DNA of 64,000 bases from Desulfobacca sp. 4484_104 (GTDB taxonomy: Bacteria > Desulfobacterota > Desulfobaccia > Desulfobaccales > Desulfobaccaceae): NCBI GenBank assembly GCA_002049795.1, contig MUKC01000001.1:1-64000 (forward strand), written 5' to 3'. Both the position numbers and the translations under genes were made by a program. Shown here in pieces: positions 26,328-34,623 of the stretch. The notes beneath the pieces were generated by a model that searched no databases, was not told where the DNA came from, and saw only the letters and a program-made list of their open reading frames with translations. Numbering within the stretch: the first letter of the stretch is position 1; each line of letters starts with the position of its first letter.

Positions 26328-27530
26328 ATGCCGATCGCGCCGATCGAAGAGGTCATTACCGATATCCAACAGGGCAAGATGATCATCCTGGTCGATGACG
26401 AAGACCGGGAGAATGAAGGTGATCTGACTCTGGCCGCGGAAAAAGTCACCCCGGAGGCCATCAATTTCATGGCCCGCTTTGGCCGGGGGCTGATTTGCCT
26501 GGCCCTGAGTCCGGAAATTATCGAGCAATTACAAATCCCGATGATGGTCAGTCATAATACTTCGCCGTTCCGGACTGCCTTTACGGTATCCATTGAAGCC
26601 AAACGGGGGGTTACCACCGGCATTTCGGCCGCGGATCGGGCCACCACTATTCAGACCGCGGTGGCCGATAACGCCCAACCCGAAGATTTGGTCAGTCCGG
26701 GTCATGTTTTTCCTTTGCGGGCCCGGAAGGGCGGGGTCCTGGTGCGCACCGGCCAGACCGAAGGCTCGGTTGATCTGGCCCGGCTGGCCGGCCTGAAACC
26801 CGCGGCGGTGATCTGCGAGGTCATGAAAGACGACGGTTCCATGGCCCGGATGGCGGATCTGGAGATTTTTGCGGCTCACCATGATCTGAAAATCGCCACC
26901 ATTGCCGACCTGGTGGCCTACCGCTTGGGGCATGAGTCATTTGTCCACCGCCGGGCGATCACCAAACTGCCGACTTATTATGGAGAATTCACCGCCATCG
27001 CCTACGAAAATGACATTGATGAATTCCAGCACCTGGCCCTGGTCAAGGGTGACGTCCGACCAGATCAGCCGGTGCTGGTGCGGGTTCATTCCGAGTGTCT
27101 GACCGGCGATGTTTTTGGCTCTCTGCGGTGTGATTGCGGCGATCAGTTGATTTCCGCCATGCAAATGGTGGAAGCTGAAGGTTGCGGCGTCATCATCTAC
27201 ATGCACCAGGAAGGCCGGGGCATTGGACTGATCAACAAGTTGCGGGCCTATGAACTACAGGATCAGGGAGCCGATACCGTAGAGGCCAACATCGCTTTGG
27301 GCTTTAAGGCGGATCTAAGGGATTACGGCATTGGGGCCCAGATTTTGCGGGATTTAGGAGTGCGCCAAATGCGCCTGATGACCAATAATCCCAAAAAGAT
27401 CATTGGCCTAGAAGGTTACGGGCTTAAGGTCGTGGAGCGGGTGCCGTTGGAAGTGCCTCCGAAACGGGAAAATCTTAAATATCTTAAGACTAAGTGTATG
27501 AAGATGGGCCATTTGCTCGATATGGTATAA
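26328..27530 (+). CDS. ribBA: Bifunctional DHBP synthase / GTP cyclohydrolase II
   Basis: 400 residues, the usual two-domain length. The N-terminal RibB half (1-200) has [39 protein letters not shown] and PGHVFPL. The C-terminal RibA half has the zinc motif [18 protein letters not shown] and the catalytic region [11 protein letters not shown], ending with TNNPKKI. It makes both riboflavin precursors, from ribulose 5-phosphate and GTP. Both active sites look intact. The next gene, ribH, starts 11 bases after its stop. Confidence 0.96.
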   Translation: MPIAPIEEVITDIQQGKMIILVDDEDRENEGDLTLAAEKVTPEAINFMARFGRGLICLALSPEIIEQLQIPMMVSHNTSPFRTAFTVSIEAKRGVTTGISAADRATTIQTAVADNAQPEDLVSPGHVFPLRARKGGVLVRTGQTEGSVDLARLAGLKPAAVICEVMKDDGSMARMADLEIFAAHHDLKIATIADLVAYRLGHESFVHRRAITKLPTYYGEFTAIAYENDIDEFQHLALVKGDVRPDQPVLVRVHSECLTGDVFGSLRCDCGDQLISAMQMVEAEGCGVIIYMHQEGRGIGLINKLRAYELQDQGADTVEANIALGFKADLRDYGIGAQILRDLGVRQMRLMTNNPKKIIGLEGYGLKVVERVPLEVPPKRENLKYLKTKCMKMGHLLDMV

Positions 27531-27541
27531 AGGGGACCGGC

Positions 27542-28012
27542 ATGATTAAGACGGTGGAAGGCAAGCTGCTGGCCGAAGGACTGAAGTTTGCCCTGGTGGT
27601 GAGTCGATTTAATGATTTTATCAGCAACCGCCTGTTGAGCGGGGCCATTGACGGTTTGGTGCGCAAGGGAGCGCGGGAAGAAGACCTCACCATTTTTATG
27701 GTGCCGGGCGCTTTTGAAATCCCTTTGGTGGCCAAGAAACTGGCCCAGTCCCGGGCCTTTGACGCGGTCATCTGCCTGGGAGCAGTGATTCGGGGGGCAA
27801 CCCCGCACTTCGATTATGTGGCCTCGGAGGTCAGCAAAGGTATCGCCAATGCCTCGTTGGAAACCGGCCTGCCCATCCTCTTTGGAATATTGACCACCGA
27901 CACCTTAGAGCAGGCTATTGAACGGGCCGGCAGCAAAGCGGGCAACAAGGGTGCGGCCGCGGCCGAGGCCGCGGTGGAAATGGTCAACCTGCTCCGGCAG
28001 ATCGGAGCTTAG
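27542..28012 (+). CDS. ribH: 6,7-dimethyl-8-ribityllumazine synthase
   Basis: 156 residues from ATG 27542, which follows GGGGACC; the frame runs back to 27494 but the family starts here. [48 protein letters not shown] and the [15 protein letters not shown]-terminal helix are diagnostic. The enzyme condenses the RibA-derived pyrimidine with the RibB product and usually assembles into 60-mers or pentamers. It supplies ribE two genes upstream. Confidence 0.96.
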   Translation: MIKTVEGKLLAEGLKFALVVSRFNDFISNRLLSGAIDGLVRKGAREEDLTIFMVPGAFEIPLVAKKLAQSRAFDAVICLGAVIRGATPHFDYVASEVSKGIANASLETGLPILFGILTTDTLEQAIERAGSKAGNKGAAAAEAAVEMVNLLRQIGA

Positions 28013-28056
28013 ATATTTGTGCCCGGCTGTCCAAAAGCCAGGCCCGCGAATGGGCT

Positions 28057-28425
28057 TTGCAATGTCTCTACCAGTGGGAGATGGCCAGGCCGGTGGGACA
28101 ATCCATCCCTGATCAATACCAACAACATTTTCAAGAGGGGCAGAAAGCTCCAGCCTATTTTCGACAACTGGTGGAGGGCGTCCAGGCTCATCAGGTCGAA
28201 TTGGATGCCCTGATCACCCGGTTTGCGGAGCACTGGCGTCTGGAGCGCATGACCGTCATAGATCGGAATATTTTGCGTTTGGCCACTTTTGAGCTGCTCT
28301 ATGTGCCTCAGGTGCCACCCAAGGCGGCGATCAATGAAGCCGTGGAATTGGCCAAACGCTATGGCACGGAGGACTCCGCCGCCTTTATCAATGGTATTCT
28401 GGATCGCATCTGGAAAGCCAGGTAA
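28057..28425 (+). CDS. nusB: Transcription antitermination factor NusB, start uncertain
   Basis: The helical NusB fold is clear: QCLYQWEM, ERMTVIDRNILRLATFELLY, VPPKAAINEAVELAKRYG and AAFINGILDRI. NusB binds boxA RNA with S10 in rRNA antitermination. The conserved N-terminal helix (SKSQAREWAL) is encoded upstream of the first usual start, TTG 28057. The same frame is open back past 28012 but offers only CTG 28027 or ATT 28015, the latter seven bases after GGAG. An extra C near 28022 would instead allow GTG 28019. The gene follows ribH directly, as in many bacteria. Confidence 0.88.
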   Translation: MQCLYQWEMARPVGQSIPDQYQQHFQEGQKAPAYFRQLVEGVQAHQVELDALITRFAEHWRLERMTVIDRNILRLATFELLYVPQVPPKAAINEAVELAKRYGTEDSAAFINGILDRIWKAR

Positions 28426-28455
28426 TCACAACATCAGCTACACTAGGAGGATAAC

Positions 28456-29094
28456 ATGGTCCGTAAATCTCTAACGATTATGGTGGCTTGGTTAATGTTA
28501 ATATCCCTGGTCGGTTGTTCGGTCAACGGCCACTATGATCCGGCCCGTTCCGCTGCAGCCGGGACCTTGGGCGGCGCGGCCTTAGGTGCCGCCCTGGGGT
28601 CAATCATCGGTGCCGGTACTGGTTCGGCTGCAACCGGAGCCTGGGTGGGCGCAGCTTCCGGGGCTCTGGTAGGCGGCGTCGGCAGTTATCTCTATGCCAA
28701 ACACAAGGAGTCCCAGGTCCGCGATGCCAATCTGGCTGCCCAGCATTACAGCTACTCCCCCAGCCGGGGCAACATCATCACCATTGAAAAGGTGGATACC
28801 AATCCAACCAAGGTTAAACCGGGCGAACGGGTTGATATGATCATGTCCTATACCCTGCTGACCCCGGAGAACCAGCCTATCCCGGTTACCGTGGCCCGCG
28901 AAGTCCAGTTTGGGGGAAGGCGGTTTTCTCCTCCCAGCCAGAATCAGACCACCAAGTCCAACGGCACGTATGTAGATCAGGTAGCCTATCAAGTTCCCAA
29001 AGAGGCTCAACCGGGCACCTATACCGTGGTCAACAAGATTATTAGCGACTTGGGGTTTGATGAGAAGACCACATATTTTGTGGTCGAACGTTAA
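28456..29094 (+). CDS. Lipoprotein with glycine-zipper domain
   Basis: 212 residues. Signal peptide ends LVGCS, a lipobox at Cys22. Residues 34-80 form a glycine-zipper stretch (AAAGTLGGAALGAALGS, IIGAGTGSAATGAWVGAASG), which usually inserts in or spans a membrane. The C-terminal half is a beta-rich domain with KVKPGERVDMIMSYTLLTP and PVTVAREVQFGG, like an Ig-type fold. Similar lipoproteins sit in the outer membrane, with undefined function. AGGAGG precedes ATG 28456. It follows nusB by 30 bases, but the strong ribosome site suggests it can be independently expressed. Confidence 0.7.
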   Translation: MVRKSLTIMVAWLMLISLVGCSVNGHYDPARSAAAGTLGGAALGAALGSIIGAGTGSAATGAWVGAASGALVGGVGSYLYAKHKESQVRDANLAAQHYSYSPSRGNIITIEKVDTNPTKVKPGERVDMIMSYTLLTPENQPIPVTVAREVQFGGRRFSPPSQNQTTKSNGTYVDQVAYQVPKEAQPGTYTVVNKIISDLGFDEKTTYFVVER

Positions 29095-29121
29095 AAGGAG
29101 TTGATCGGCAACTGATTGGAT

Positions 29122-29242
29122 TCCATCCGGAAACTTACCTACTCTGGGGGAGGCGATTAGAACCTATTGAAACTATATAATATTTTTTCACCCCCACCCT
29201 GACCCTCCCCCCTTAAGAGGGAAACAATGATTTCCGGACGGA
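29122..29242. mobile_element. MITE-like element, copy B of the dispersed repeat
   Basis: TCCATCCGGAAA (29122..29133) and TTTCCGGACGGA (29231..29242) are terminal inverted repeats with one mismatch over 12 bases. Between them lie TATATAATATT plus a T run and a CCCTGACCCTCC-rich block with a short CTTAAG palindrome. The right two-thirds (29163..29244) matches copy A at 12082..12172. The size (121 bp), the inverted ends and the lack of coding content fit a miniature inverted-repeat element. I could not identify a target-site duplication. Confidence 0.45.
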
Positions 29243-29314
29243 CACTAACGTGAGGACCACGAAGGCTTCGAGCGTGGTATAGAGCAGGGAGGGCAAAATT
29301 ATTCCCTGATTTTA

Positions 29315-29343
29315 TTGACAGACGTATCTTTAAAAGTTATTAA
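29315..29343 (+). promoter_or_regulatory. Sigma-70-type promoter for rpsF cluster
   Basis: TTGACA (29315..29320) is followed after 17 bases by TATTAA (29338..29343). The perfect -35 and ideal spacing, 63 bases before rpsF, support a strong constitutive promoter. Confidence 0.6.
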
Positions 29344-29405
29344 TAAAGTTTATACTCCTTGCTCTGGGCCGTGGTCCAGGGCTACTACAGCCAGAAGGAG
29401 GCAGG

Positions 29406-29837
29406 ATGCGACGTTACGAGTCGGTCTTTGTGATCAACCCCGACCTGATGGATGCTGAAATTGAGGCCACTATTGACAAATTCACCGGAATTATCAGCTC
29501 CCAGGACGGCACGCTGTTTAATCGGGAGAACTGGGGGCGGCGTAAGTTAGCTTACCGCATTCAAAAATTCACCCGCGGCTACTATGTCCTGACGGACTTT
29601 GCCGGTGAACCGGCGGTAGTCTCCGAATTGGAACGCAACTACAAGTTGGATGACCGGATTATCCGCTTTTTAACCATCAAAACCAGTGATCGGGTGGATC
29701 TCGAAGCGATTAAGGCGGAATTGGCGGCCAAGCCGGCGGCTCTTCCTGAAGCCGAGAAACCGGCGGACGAGTCCAAGACGCCGGTGCCGGTGGAGGCCAT
29801 TGAGTCCTCTGGCGAAACCCCTGAGACGGAGGTATAA
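29406..29837 (+). CDS. rpsF: 30S ribosomal protein S6
   Basis: 143 residues. The S6 fold is clear: MRRYESVFVINPDL, the NRENWGRRKLAYRI block, GYYVLTDFAGEP and RNYKLDDRIIRFLTIK. The last 35 residues are an Ala/Pro/Glu-rich acidic tail, an extension common in this protein. S6 binds S18 and 16S rRNA in the platform of the small subunit. First gene of rpsF-rpsR-DUF2232-rplI, with rpsR three bases downstream. AGAAGGAGG precedes the start. Confidence 0.96.
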   Translation: MRRYESVFVINPDLMDAEIEATIDKFTGIISSQDGTLFNRENWGRRKLAYRIQKFTRGYYVLTDFAGEPAVVSELERNYKLDDRIIRFLTIKTSDRVDLEAIKAELAAKPAALPEAEKPADESKTPVPVEAIESSGETPETEV

Positions 29838-29840
29838 CTT

Positions 29841-30098
29841 ATGGCCTTACCTACCAGACGGAAACGGAAAACGGTATTTCGGCGACGAAAGGTCTGTCGT
29901 TTCTGCGTTGATAGTTCATTGCGGGTTGATTATAAAGATGTCAATACCTTGAGGCATTTTATTACCGAGCGCGGCAAAATTATTCCCCGACGCATTTCGG
30001 GCAACTGCGCTCGCCATCAACGACAGATTACCACCGAAATCAAACGCGCCCGGCACTTAGCGCTGATACCCTATACCGCCACACTTCCCCAGGATTAG
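29841..30098 (+). CDS. rpsR: 30S ribosomal protein S18
   Basis: 85 residues, highly basic. The middle segment [20 protein letters not shown] and [13 protein letters not shown] is invariant-like S18 sequence. The early KVCRFC motif marks the zinc-binding (C+) form, with Cys at CRFC and the later NCARH. It pairs with S6 in the 30S platform, and its gene lies directly after rpsF. Confidence 0.96.
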   Translation: MALPTRRKRKTVFRRRKVCRFCVDSSLRVDYKDVNTLRHFITERGKIIPRRISGNCARHQRQITTEIKRARHLALIPYTATLPQD

Positions 30099-30138
30099 GC
30101 CGGATCGCGCCGACGGCTGAGTGGATGGAGGGGGCCCA

Positions 30139-31083
30139 GTGGAAACCACACTGGTATTAAGGCTGATCAGCGGACTCTGTGTGCTACTGCTGCTATACAT
30201 TGCCTCCCTTCAGATTCCGCTCCTGGGGACGCTGTTTGGCATCTTGATACCCTTACCGATTATCCTGGTCTGTCGGCGGGTTAGCTGGTGGTCGGGATTC
30301 TTTCTGGTGCTGGTAGCGGCTGGGGTTTTTTGGTATCTGGAACATTTTTTCCACTTAAATGGAGAAATTGTTCAATATCTAGAATTGGCCCTGATTGGTT
30401 TGGTCCTGGCGTTACTCAGTATCCGCGGTTATGCGGCGGATCGCGCCATCAGTATCACCGTGTTGATTATGACCCTGGTGGGGGGGCTGATTTTTGTGGC
30501 ACAGGCACTGCACCAGGGTTTAGCGCCGCTGGATTATTTACATCGGACTATCGAGAACCTGGCAAATAATTTCCTGACTTTATTGGGCAAGGAGGGGATT
30601 CCTGCTGAACAGTTGTTGCCGGACAACCTTCAACTCCCTAGACTGATTGAATTGGTGGTGCAGATCAGCCCGGCATTATGGTTGATTAATACTACCCTGA
30701 TCGTCTGGTTGAATATGATTCTTAGTCGGGAAATTATCCGACAGAGTACTGGCCAGGATGTGGGCCCGCCGCTTAATCTGTGGAAGTCCCCGGAATGGCT
30801 GGTATTCATTGCTTTGGCCGCGGGTTTCGGAATCCTCCTGCCGATCGGCTGGCTACCGAAGGTAGCTCTAAATGTCTTGCTGCTCTGTGGTCTGATTTAT
30901 TTTTATCAAGGTTTGGCGATTGTGGCGTTTATTTTCCACCGGTTCCGGGTTCCCAAAATAATCCGGGCCTTGGGCTATCCTTTGCTGCTTCTCAAGCCCC
31001 TCACCCTCCTGGTGATTGGGGTGGGCCTGGTTGACCTGTGGTTTGATTTTCGGCGCTTGCACCAACCGCCGACCCAAGCCTGA
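30139..31083 (+). CDS. DUF2232 (YybS-like) integral membrane protein
   Basis: About 314 residues and very hydrophobic, with roughly eight membrane helices (for example LISGLCVLLLLYIASL and LALIGLVLALLSIRGYAA). The position between rpsR and rplI and the size match the DUF2232 family common in this cluster in deltaproteobacteria and Firmicutes. Some relatives resemble S components of ECF transporters, but no ligand is known. I chose GTG 30139 because GGAGGGG lies just before it; GTG 30121 is in frame without such a site. Confidence 0.75.
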   Translation: METTLVLRLISGLCVLLLLYIASLQIPLLGTLFGILIPLPIILVCRRVSWWSGFFLVLVAAGVFWYLEHFFHLNGEIVQYLELALIGLVLALLSIRGYAADRAISITVLIMTLVGGLIFVAQALHQGLAPLDYLHRTIENLANNFLTLLGKEGIPAEQLLPDNLQLPRLIELVVQISPALWLINTTLIVWLNMILSREIIRQSTGQDVGPPLNLWKSPEWLVFIALAAGFGILLPIGWLPKVALNVLLLCGLIYFYQGLAIVAFIFHRFRVPKIIRALGYPLLLLKPLTLLVIGVGLVDLWFDFRRLHQPPTQA

Positions 31084-31147
31084 CCTTGGCCCCTAATTTC
31101 ATCTGCAAATGATTGATTTTTAGTTAAATGATAAGAGGTAAGTAAAC

Positions 31148-31597
31148 GTGAAACTGATCTTAACCGAAGACCTCCCGGGATTGGGAAAAGTCGGCAACCT
31201 AGTCGAAGTCGCCCGTGGTTATGGACGTAATTATTTGATTCCTCAAGGTAAAGCGCTGGAAGCGACTCCAGGCAACATCGCCCGCTTTGAGCAACAGCGC
31301 GCCCGTCGGCAAAAGACTCAGGAACGTGAAAAAGAGACGGCCCTGGCCCTGGCGGCCCGCCTGGAAGGAGTAACGCTGATCATCCCCCAGCGGGTGGGCG
31401 AAACCGAAAGACTGTACGGTTCGGTTACCTCGGCCCAGCTCGCCGAAGCCCTGGCAGGGCAAGGTTTTGATCTGGACCGCAAAATGTTGGAGTTGCCGGA
31501 GCCGATAAAGACTCTGGGGACCTATGAAGTCACGGTGCGTTTGCATGGCGGGGTCCGGGCCGCGGTCAAGGTCGAGGTAGTACCGGAGACTAGTTAA
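31148..31597 (+). CDS. rplI: 50S ribosomal protein L9
   Basis: 149 residues, the full two-domain L9. The N-terminal rRNA-binding domain is MKLILTEDLPGLGKVGNLVEV, followed by RGYGRNYLIPQGKAL. A long connecting helix (ARRQKTQEREKETALALAA) and the C-terminal domain (VTSAQLAEAL, LPEPIKTLGTYEVTVRLH) follow. L9 stabilises the L1 region and helps keep the reading frame. The start is GTG 31148 with AAGAGG upstream. Confidence 0.96.
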   Translation: MKLILTEDLPGLGKVGNLVEVARGYGRNYLIPQGKALEATPGNIARFEQQRARRQKTQEREKETALALAARLEGVTLIIPQRVGETERLYGSVTSAQLAEALAGQGFDLDRKMLELPEPIKTLGTYEVTVRLHGGVRAAVKVEVVPETS

Positions 31598-31600
31598 CCA

Positions 31601-31638
31601 GGCTCTTCTTTGCCTGTCATATTCGAGCCGATTTTTTT
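31601..31638 (+). terminator. Possible terminator after rplI
   Basis: GGCTC (31601..31605) pairs with GAGCC (31625..31629), followed by GATTTTTTT. The stem is short and the 19-base loop long, so it is weak, but it sits four bases after the rplI stop. Confidence 0.4.
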
Positions 31639-32073
31639 ATTCCCGGATTTAATCTTTAATATTGGCAAACTTAGCGATATTTAAGGGGGATGATGCTGTC
31701 GGGGTATGAAAATCGGCGAAAACGGGAACTGCAAAGAGTTTGGCGGGGCGGGGGCGGTTGGCCCCCAAGCCCCAATAATTACTTCACAAAACCATCCTGC
31801 TGCTACTTACCGAAAAGCCTCCAAGCCCCCGATTAAGCAGGATTAATTGGCCGACTGGGGGTTAAGTTGTGTTGTCCTTCCTAATTTCTAGTTTATGGCC
31901 AGCGCCTTTGACAACCGCCGGCGATTTTATTAGAATTGGTTTTAAATCGATTCTTATCCTTAATTTTGTTAATCATCGACATATTTAGCCTCTGGGGGCG
32001 GAGGAGCCCATAATTTTGGCCCTCTCCTAGCCTACTCCTGACCTGTAGCCAGGCCAATTGCAAATTTGAGGAA

Positions 32074-32101
32074 GAAGGGCAGACCAGGTTGGTCGGCCCT
32101 T
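32074..32101. repeat. Hairpin repeat related to the yggS terminator
   Basis: AAGGGCAGACC and GGTCGGCCCTT form an 11-bp stem with one mismatch around AGGTT. The 28 bases closely resemble 634..661 (AAGGGGCAGACAGG, then TGGTCCACCCCTT). No T run follows here on either strand, so it is not an obvious terminator at this site. Confidence 0.5.
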
Positions 32102-32149
32102 CGGTTAGCAATGCTCAGGTAAGTTAAGAATAAAGATGTCGAGGCAGAT

Positions 32150-33526
32150 ATGACTTCAGTAACCGCCATTCCCAGACCGAAAAGCGAACCCGAGGAGCGG
32201 CGTCCGCCTGCCAACCTGGAAGCCGAGCAGTCGGTGTTGGGGGCGATTATGCTCCAGGGAGAGGCCTTGGACCGGGTGGCCGATCTGTTGCGGCCCGAGG
32301 ACTTTTATCGTGAGGCGCATGGCCAGATCTATCGGGCCATGTTGGATCTTTACCAGCGCCGCGAGCCGGTGGATCTGGTCACGGTAACCGCGCGGTTGCA
32401 GGACCGTCAGATTTTAGACGAAGTCGGGGGGCCGGTATTTTTAACCGATCTCAATGCTCAGGTCGGGACCGCGGTCAACGTTGACTATTATGCCAAAATT
32501 ATCCATGAGAAATCAGTCCTGCGTCGGCTGATCGCCCGGGCGGAGGAAATCGCTAGCAGTTGTTATACCCCGGTCGAAGACGTGGCGGAACTGCTGGATT
32601 GGGCCGAAAGCCGGGTCTTTGAGATTGCCGAGTCCACCCTCCGTCCTGGCTTCCATCCGGTCAACCAACTGGTCCATAGTGAAGTTGCTACTCTGGAGGC
32701 CATCTGGAGCCGCGGGGAATTAATCACTGGAATCTCTACAGGTTTTCGCGAACTCGACAAACTCACCGCGGGATTGCAGCCCTCGGACCTGATCGTGCTG
32801 GCCGCCCGTCCCAGCATGGGCAAAACCGCTCTGAGTCTAAATATCGCCTTTAATGTCGCATTCCAGGGCAAAGTCACGGTAGCCATCTTTTCCTTGGAGA
32901 TGTCCAAAGAACAACTGGTCCGGCGATTACTCAGTGCCGTCGGTCTGGTCGATGCCTCCCATTTGCGTCGAGCCTTTCTGACTGATGCCGACTGGAACAG
33001 CCTGCAACTGGCCGCCAGCCACCTGATGGAGTGCCCCATAGTCATTGATGATACCCCGGCGGCCACGGTTTTGGAAATTCGGGCCAAGTGCCGCCGCCTC
33101 AAAGCCGAGGGCATATTGGGACTGGTAATCATTGATTACTTGCAACTGATGCGCGGCCGCAAAGAATTGGGCAGCCGGGAACAGGAAATCTCCGAAATTT
33201 CCCGGTCACTCAAGGCCCTGGCCAAGGAGTTGAACGTCCCGGTGTTGGCCCTGTCACAGCTTAATCGGCGGGTAGAGGATCGACCCAATAAACGGCCGCA
33301 ATTGGCCGATCTGCGCGAGTCAGGAGCTATTGAACAGGATGCCGATGTGGTGCTGTTTATCTATCGGGATGAGGTCTATAAGGAGGATTCACCTGAGAAA
33401 GGCACCGCCGAGATCAGTATCGGCAAGCAACGTAACGGCCCGACCGGCAAATTCAAATTGGCCTATCGGGATAAATTCACCCGCTTTGACGATTTTGCCG
33501 AGGAAGAACCTCCACCGGCATTTTAA
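32150..33526 (+). CDS. dnaB: Replicative DNA helicase DnaB
   Basis: 458 residues, standard length. N-terminal primase-interaction domain: PPANLEAEQSVLGAIML, RPEDFYREAHGQIY and VGGPVFLTDL. The RecA-like motor has TGFRELDKLTAGLQPSDLIV, Walker A AARPSMGKTALSLN, the SLEMSKEQLVRRL segment and Walker B LVIIDYLQLM. The sensor LSQLNRRVEDRPNKRPQLAD and DLRESGAIEQDADVV follow. It is the ring helicase of the replication fork, without an intein. It ends the ribosomal-protein cluster. Confidence 0.97.
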   Translation: MTSVTAIPRPKSEPEERRPPANLEAEQSVLGAIMLQGEALDRVADLLRPEDFYREAHGQIYRAMLDLYQRREPVDLVTVTARLQDRQILDEVGGPVFLTDLNAQVGTAVNVDYYAKIIHEKSVLRRLIARAEEIASSCYTPVEDVAELLDWAESRVFEIAESTLRPGFHPVNQLVHSEVATLEAIWSRGELITGISTGFRELDKLTAGLQPSDLIVLAARPSMGKTALSLNIAFNVAFQGKVTVAIFSLEMSKEQLVRRLLSAVGLVDASHLRRAFLTDADWNSLQLAASHLMECPIVIDDTPAATVLEIRAKCRRLKAEGILGLVIIDYLQLMRGRKELGSREQEISEISRSLKALAKELNVPVLALSQLNRRVEDRPNKRPQLADLRESGAIEQDADVVLFIYRDEVYKEDSPEKGTAEISIGKQRNGPTGKFKLAYRDKFTRFDDFAEEEPPPAF

Positions 33527-33544
33527 ATCGCCCCCTAGGCCTAA

Positions 33545-33570
33545 CTAGGGAGACCCGAGGGTCTCCCTAG
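33545..33570. terminator. Bidirectional terminator between dnaB and hsp20
   Basis: CTAGGGAGACCC and GGGTCTCCCTAG form a perfect 12-bp stem with a GA loop, in the 51 bases between two convergent genes. The stem works on both strands; the flanking T content is low. Confidence 0.65.
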
Positions 33571-33577
33571 TCAATTA

Positions 33578-33979
33578 TCAACCTACTTTTACTTCGATCT
33601 TGCGGGGTTTGGCCTTTTCCACCTTGGGCAGCACCAGCCGCAGCACCCCGTTTTTCATGGTCGCCTCAATCCGGTTCTGGTCGATAATCTGACCCAGGGT
33701 AAACTCCCGCACGTAATTACCGGTCTCGTATTCCTGGACCAGCAGTTGTTCCTGTTCGCCGCGGGGCGGGCTGATCTCGCCGGTGATGGTCAAACGGTCA
33801 TCGGTCAGGTCCACCATTACCTTATCCGGCGCTACCCCCGGCATATCCGCCAGCAGCACCAAAGCTTCGGGATTTTCATAGATATCTACCGCCGGCAGGA
33901 AAACTCTTCCTGGTCGCGTCAGCTCGGTCTTGGTGGGCATGGCTTCCTTTTCTCGGGGCTGCAATTCTTTTTCAACCAT
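33578..33979 (-). CDS. Small heat shock protein Hsp20 (second of a tandem pair)
   Basis: 133 residues with a complete alpha-crystallin domain: PAVDIYENPEALVLLADMPG, DRLTITGEI, YVREFTLGQIIDQNRIEA and the signature NGVLRLVLPK. It ends in a basic KPRKIEVKVG without a clear IxI tail. Hsp20 chaperones hold unfolding proteins without ATP. It lies 18 bases after a second hsp20 and likely shares its transcript. The two differ enough to form mixed oligomers, as seen for other bacterial pairs. Confidence 0.93.
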   Translation of the reverse strand: MVEKELQPREKEAMPTKTELTRPGRVFLPAVDIYENPEALVLLADMPGVAPDKVMVDLTDDRLTITGEISPPRGEQEQLLVQEYETGNYVREFTLGQIIDQNRIEATMKNGVLRLVLPKVEKAKPRKIEVKVG

Positions 33980-33997
33980 TCTGCTTCCCCCCCTTTC

Positions 33998-34450
33998 TTA
34001 AGCGATTTTAACCGTAATCTGCTTGGGTTTGATCTCTTCCGGCTTGGTCAGCGTAATGATTAACATGCCGTTTTGGCAGGTAGCCGCAACCTTGTTGGGG
34101 TCTACCCGGCCCGGCAACCGCACCACCCGGCGGAAAGACCCGGCTTCCCGTTCCCGGCGATGATAATCCACATCTTTATCCGCTTCCGGAACCTTACGTT
34201 CCCCACGCAGGATCAGGTTGTTATTTTCCAGAGTAATCTGAATGTCCTCGGGATTGACCCCAGGTAGCTCGGCCCGAACATATAGGTGGTCCGTATCTTC
34301 GGAAATATTCACCAACGGATAAACTCCGGCCCGCCACCGCAATAGAGGCTCCCGACGAAATGCATCTTCCCACAGGCGGTCCATTTCCCGGCGAACCTGC
34401 TCCAGCTCTCGGAATGGATCAACTCTTGGTCCAAAAGTTAACCAGGGCAT
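33998..34450 (-). CDS. Small heat shock protein Hsp20 (first of a tandem pair)
   Basis: 150 residues. The N-terminal arm has DPFRELEQVRREMDRLWED, the usual opening of bacterial class A Hsp20. The alpha-crystallin domain contains LVNISEDTDHLYVRAELPG, LILRGERK, GSFRRVVRLPGRVDPNKV and NGMLIITLTKPE. The C-terminal IKPKQITVKIA includes an IxV-like tail. AGGAGG precedes the ATG. A sigma-70-like promoter is at 34492..34520; I see no CIRCE element. Confidence 0.93.
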   Translation of the reverse strand: MPWLTFGPRVDPFRELEQVRREMDRLWEDAFRREPLLRWRAGVYPLVNISEDTDHLYVRAELPGVNPEDIQITLENNNLILRGERKVPEADKDVDYHRREREAGSFRRVVRLPGRVDPNKVAATCQNGMLIITLTKPEEIKPKQITVKIA

Positions 34451-34491
34451 TGATATTTCCTCCTTTACATCATTGACTTTCTTTGATTTTT

Positions 34492-34520
34492 AAATTAAGC
34501 ACCAAGAGAAAACGCGTCAA
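34492..34520 (-). promoter_or_regulatory. Promoter for the hsp20 pair
   Basis: On the minus strand TTGACG (34515..34520) and TAATTT (34492..34497) are separated by 17 bases, 42 bases before the first hsp20 start. The upstream CTTGAC could also serve a heat-shock sigma factor, but the -10 does not match CCCCAT. Confidence 0.5.
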
Positions 34521-34561
34521 GAGGTTGAAACAATTTCTGATTGGGTGGAACTTGATTTCAG

Positions 34562-34603
34562 GCCAAGACGCTAAGATACCAACGGAATCATTAGCGTCTT
34601 GGC
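34562..34603. repeat. CCAAGACGC palindromic repeat, copy 1
   Basis: GCCAAGACGCTAA (34562..34574) and TTAGCGTCTTGGC (34591..34603) are perfect 13-bp inverted repeats with a 16-base loop. A second element with nearly the same arms is at 57525..57581. This one lies between hsp20 and the dCMP deaminase gene. Confidence 0.6.
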
Positions 34604-34623
34604 GTAAGCCTAATAGCCTTGGC

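Larger units (their letters stand above)
29095..29405. other. 311-base intergenic region with MITE-like repeat and rpsF promoter
   Basis: The first half holds a short element with inverted ends (29122..29242). The second half holds a good promoter (29315..29343) for the ribosomal cluster. Nothing else seen. Confidence 0.6.
31598..32149. other. 552-base intergenic region before dnaB
   Basis: Contains a possible rplI terminator (31601..31638) and the hairpin repeat at 32074..32101. A 46-codon open frame near 31690 is G/C-rich and its putative ribosome site abuts the ATG, so I do not call it. A dnaB promoter should be here; I cannot single one out. Confidence 0.45.

Noticed and set aside
29163-29244. 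CRISPR-like or REP array
   Set aside because: Only a single unit with inverted ends; no regular spacing of repeats.
31690-31830. 46-codon frame after a G-rich, ribosome-site-like sequence
   Set aside because: The G run touches the ATG and the product is a low-complexity, Gly/Pro-rich peptide.
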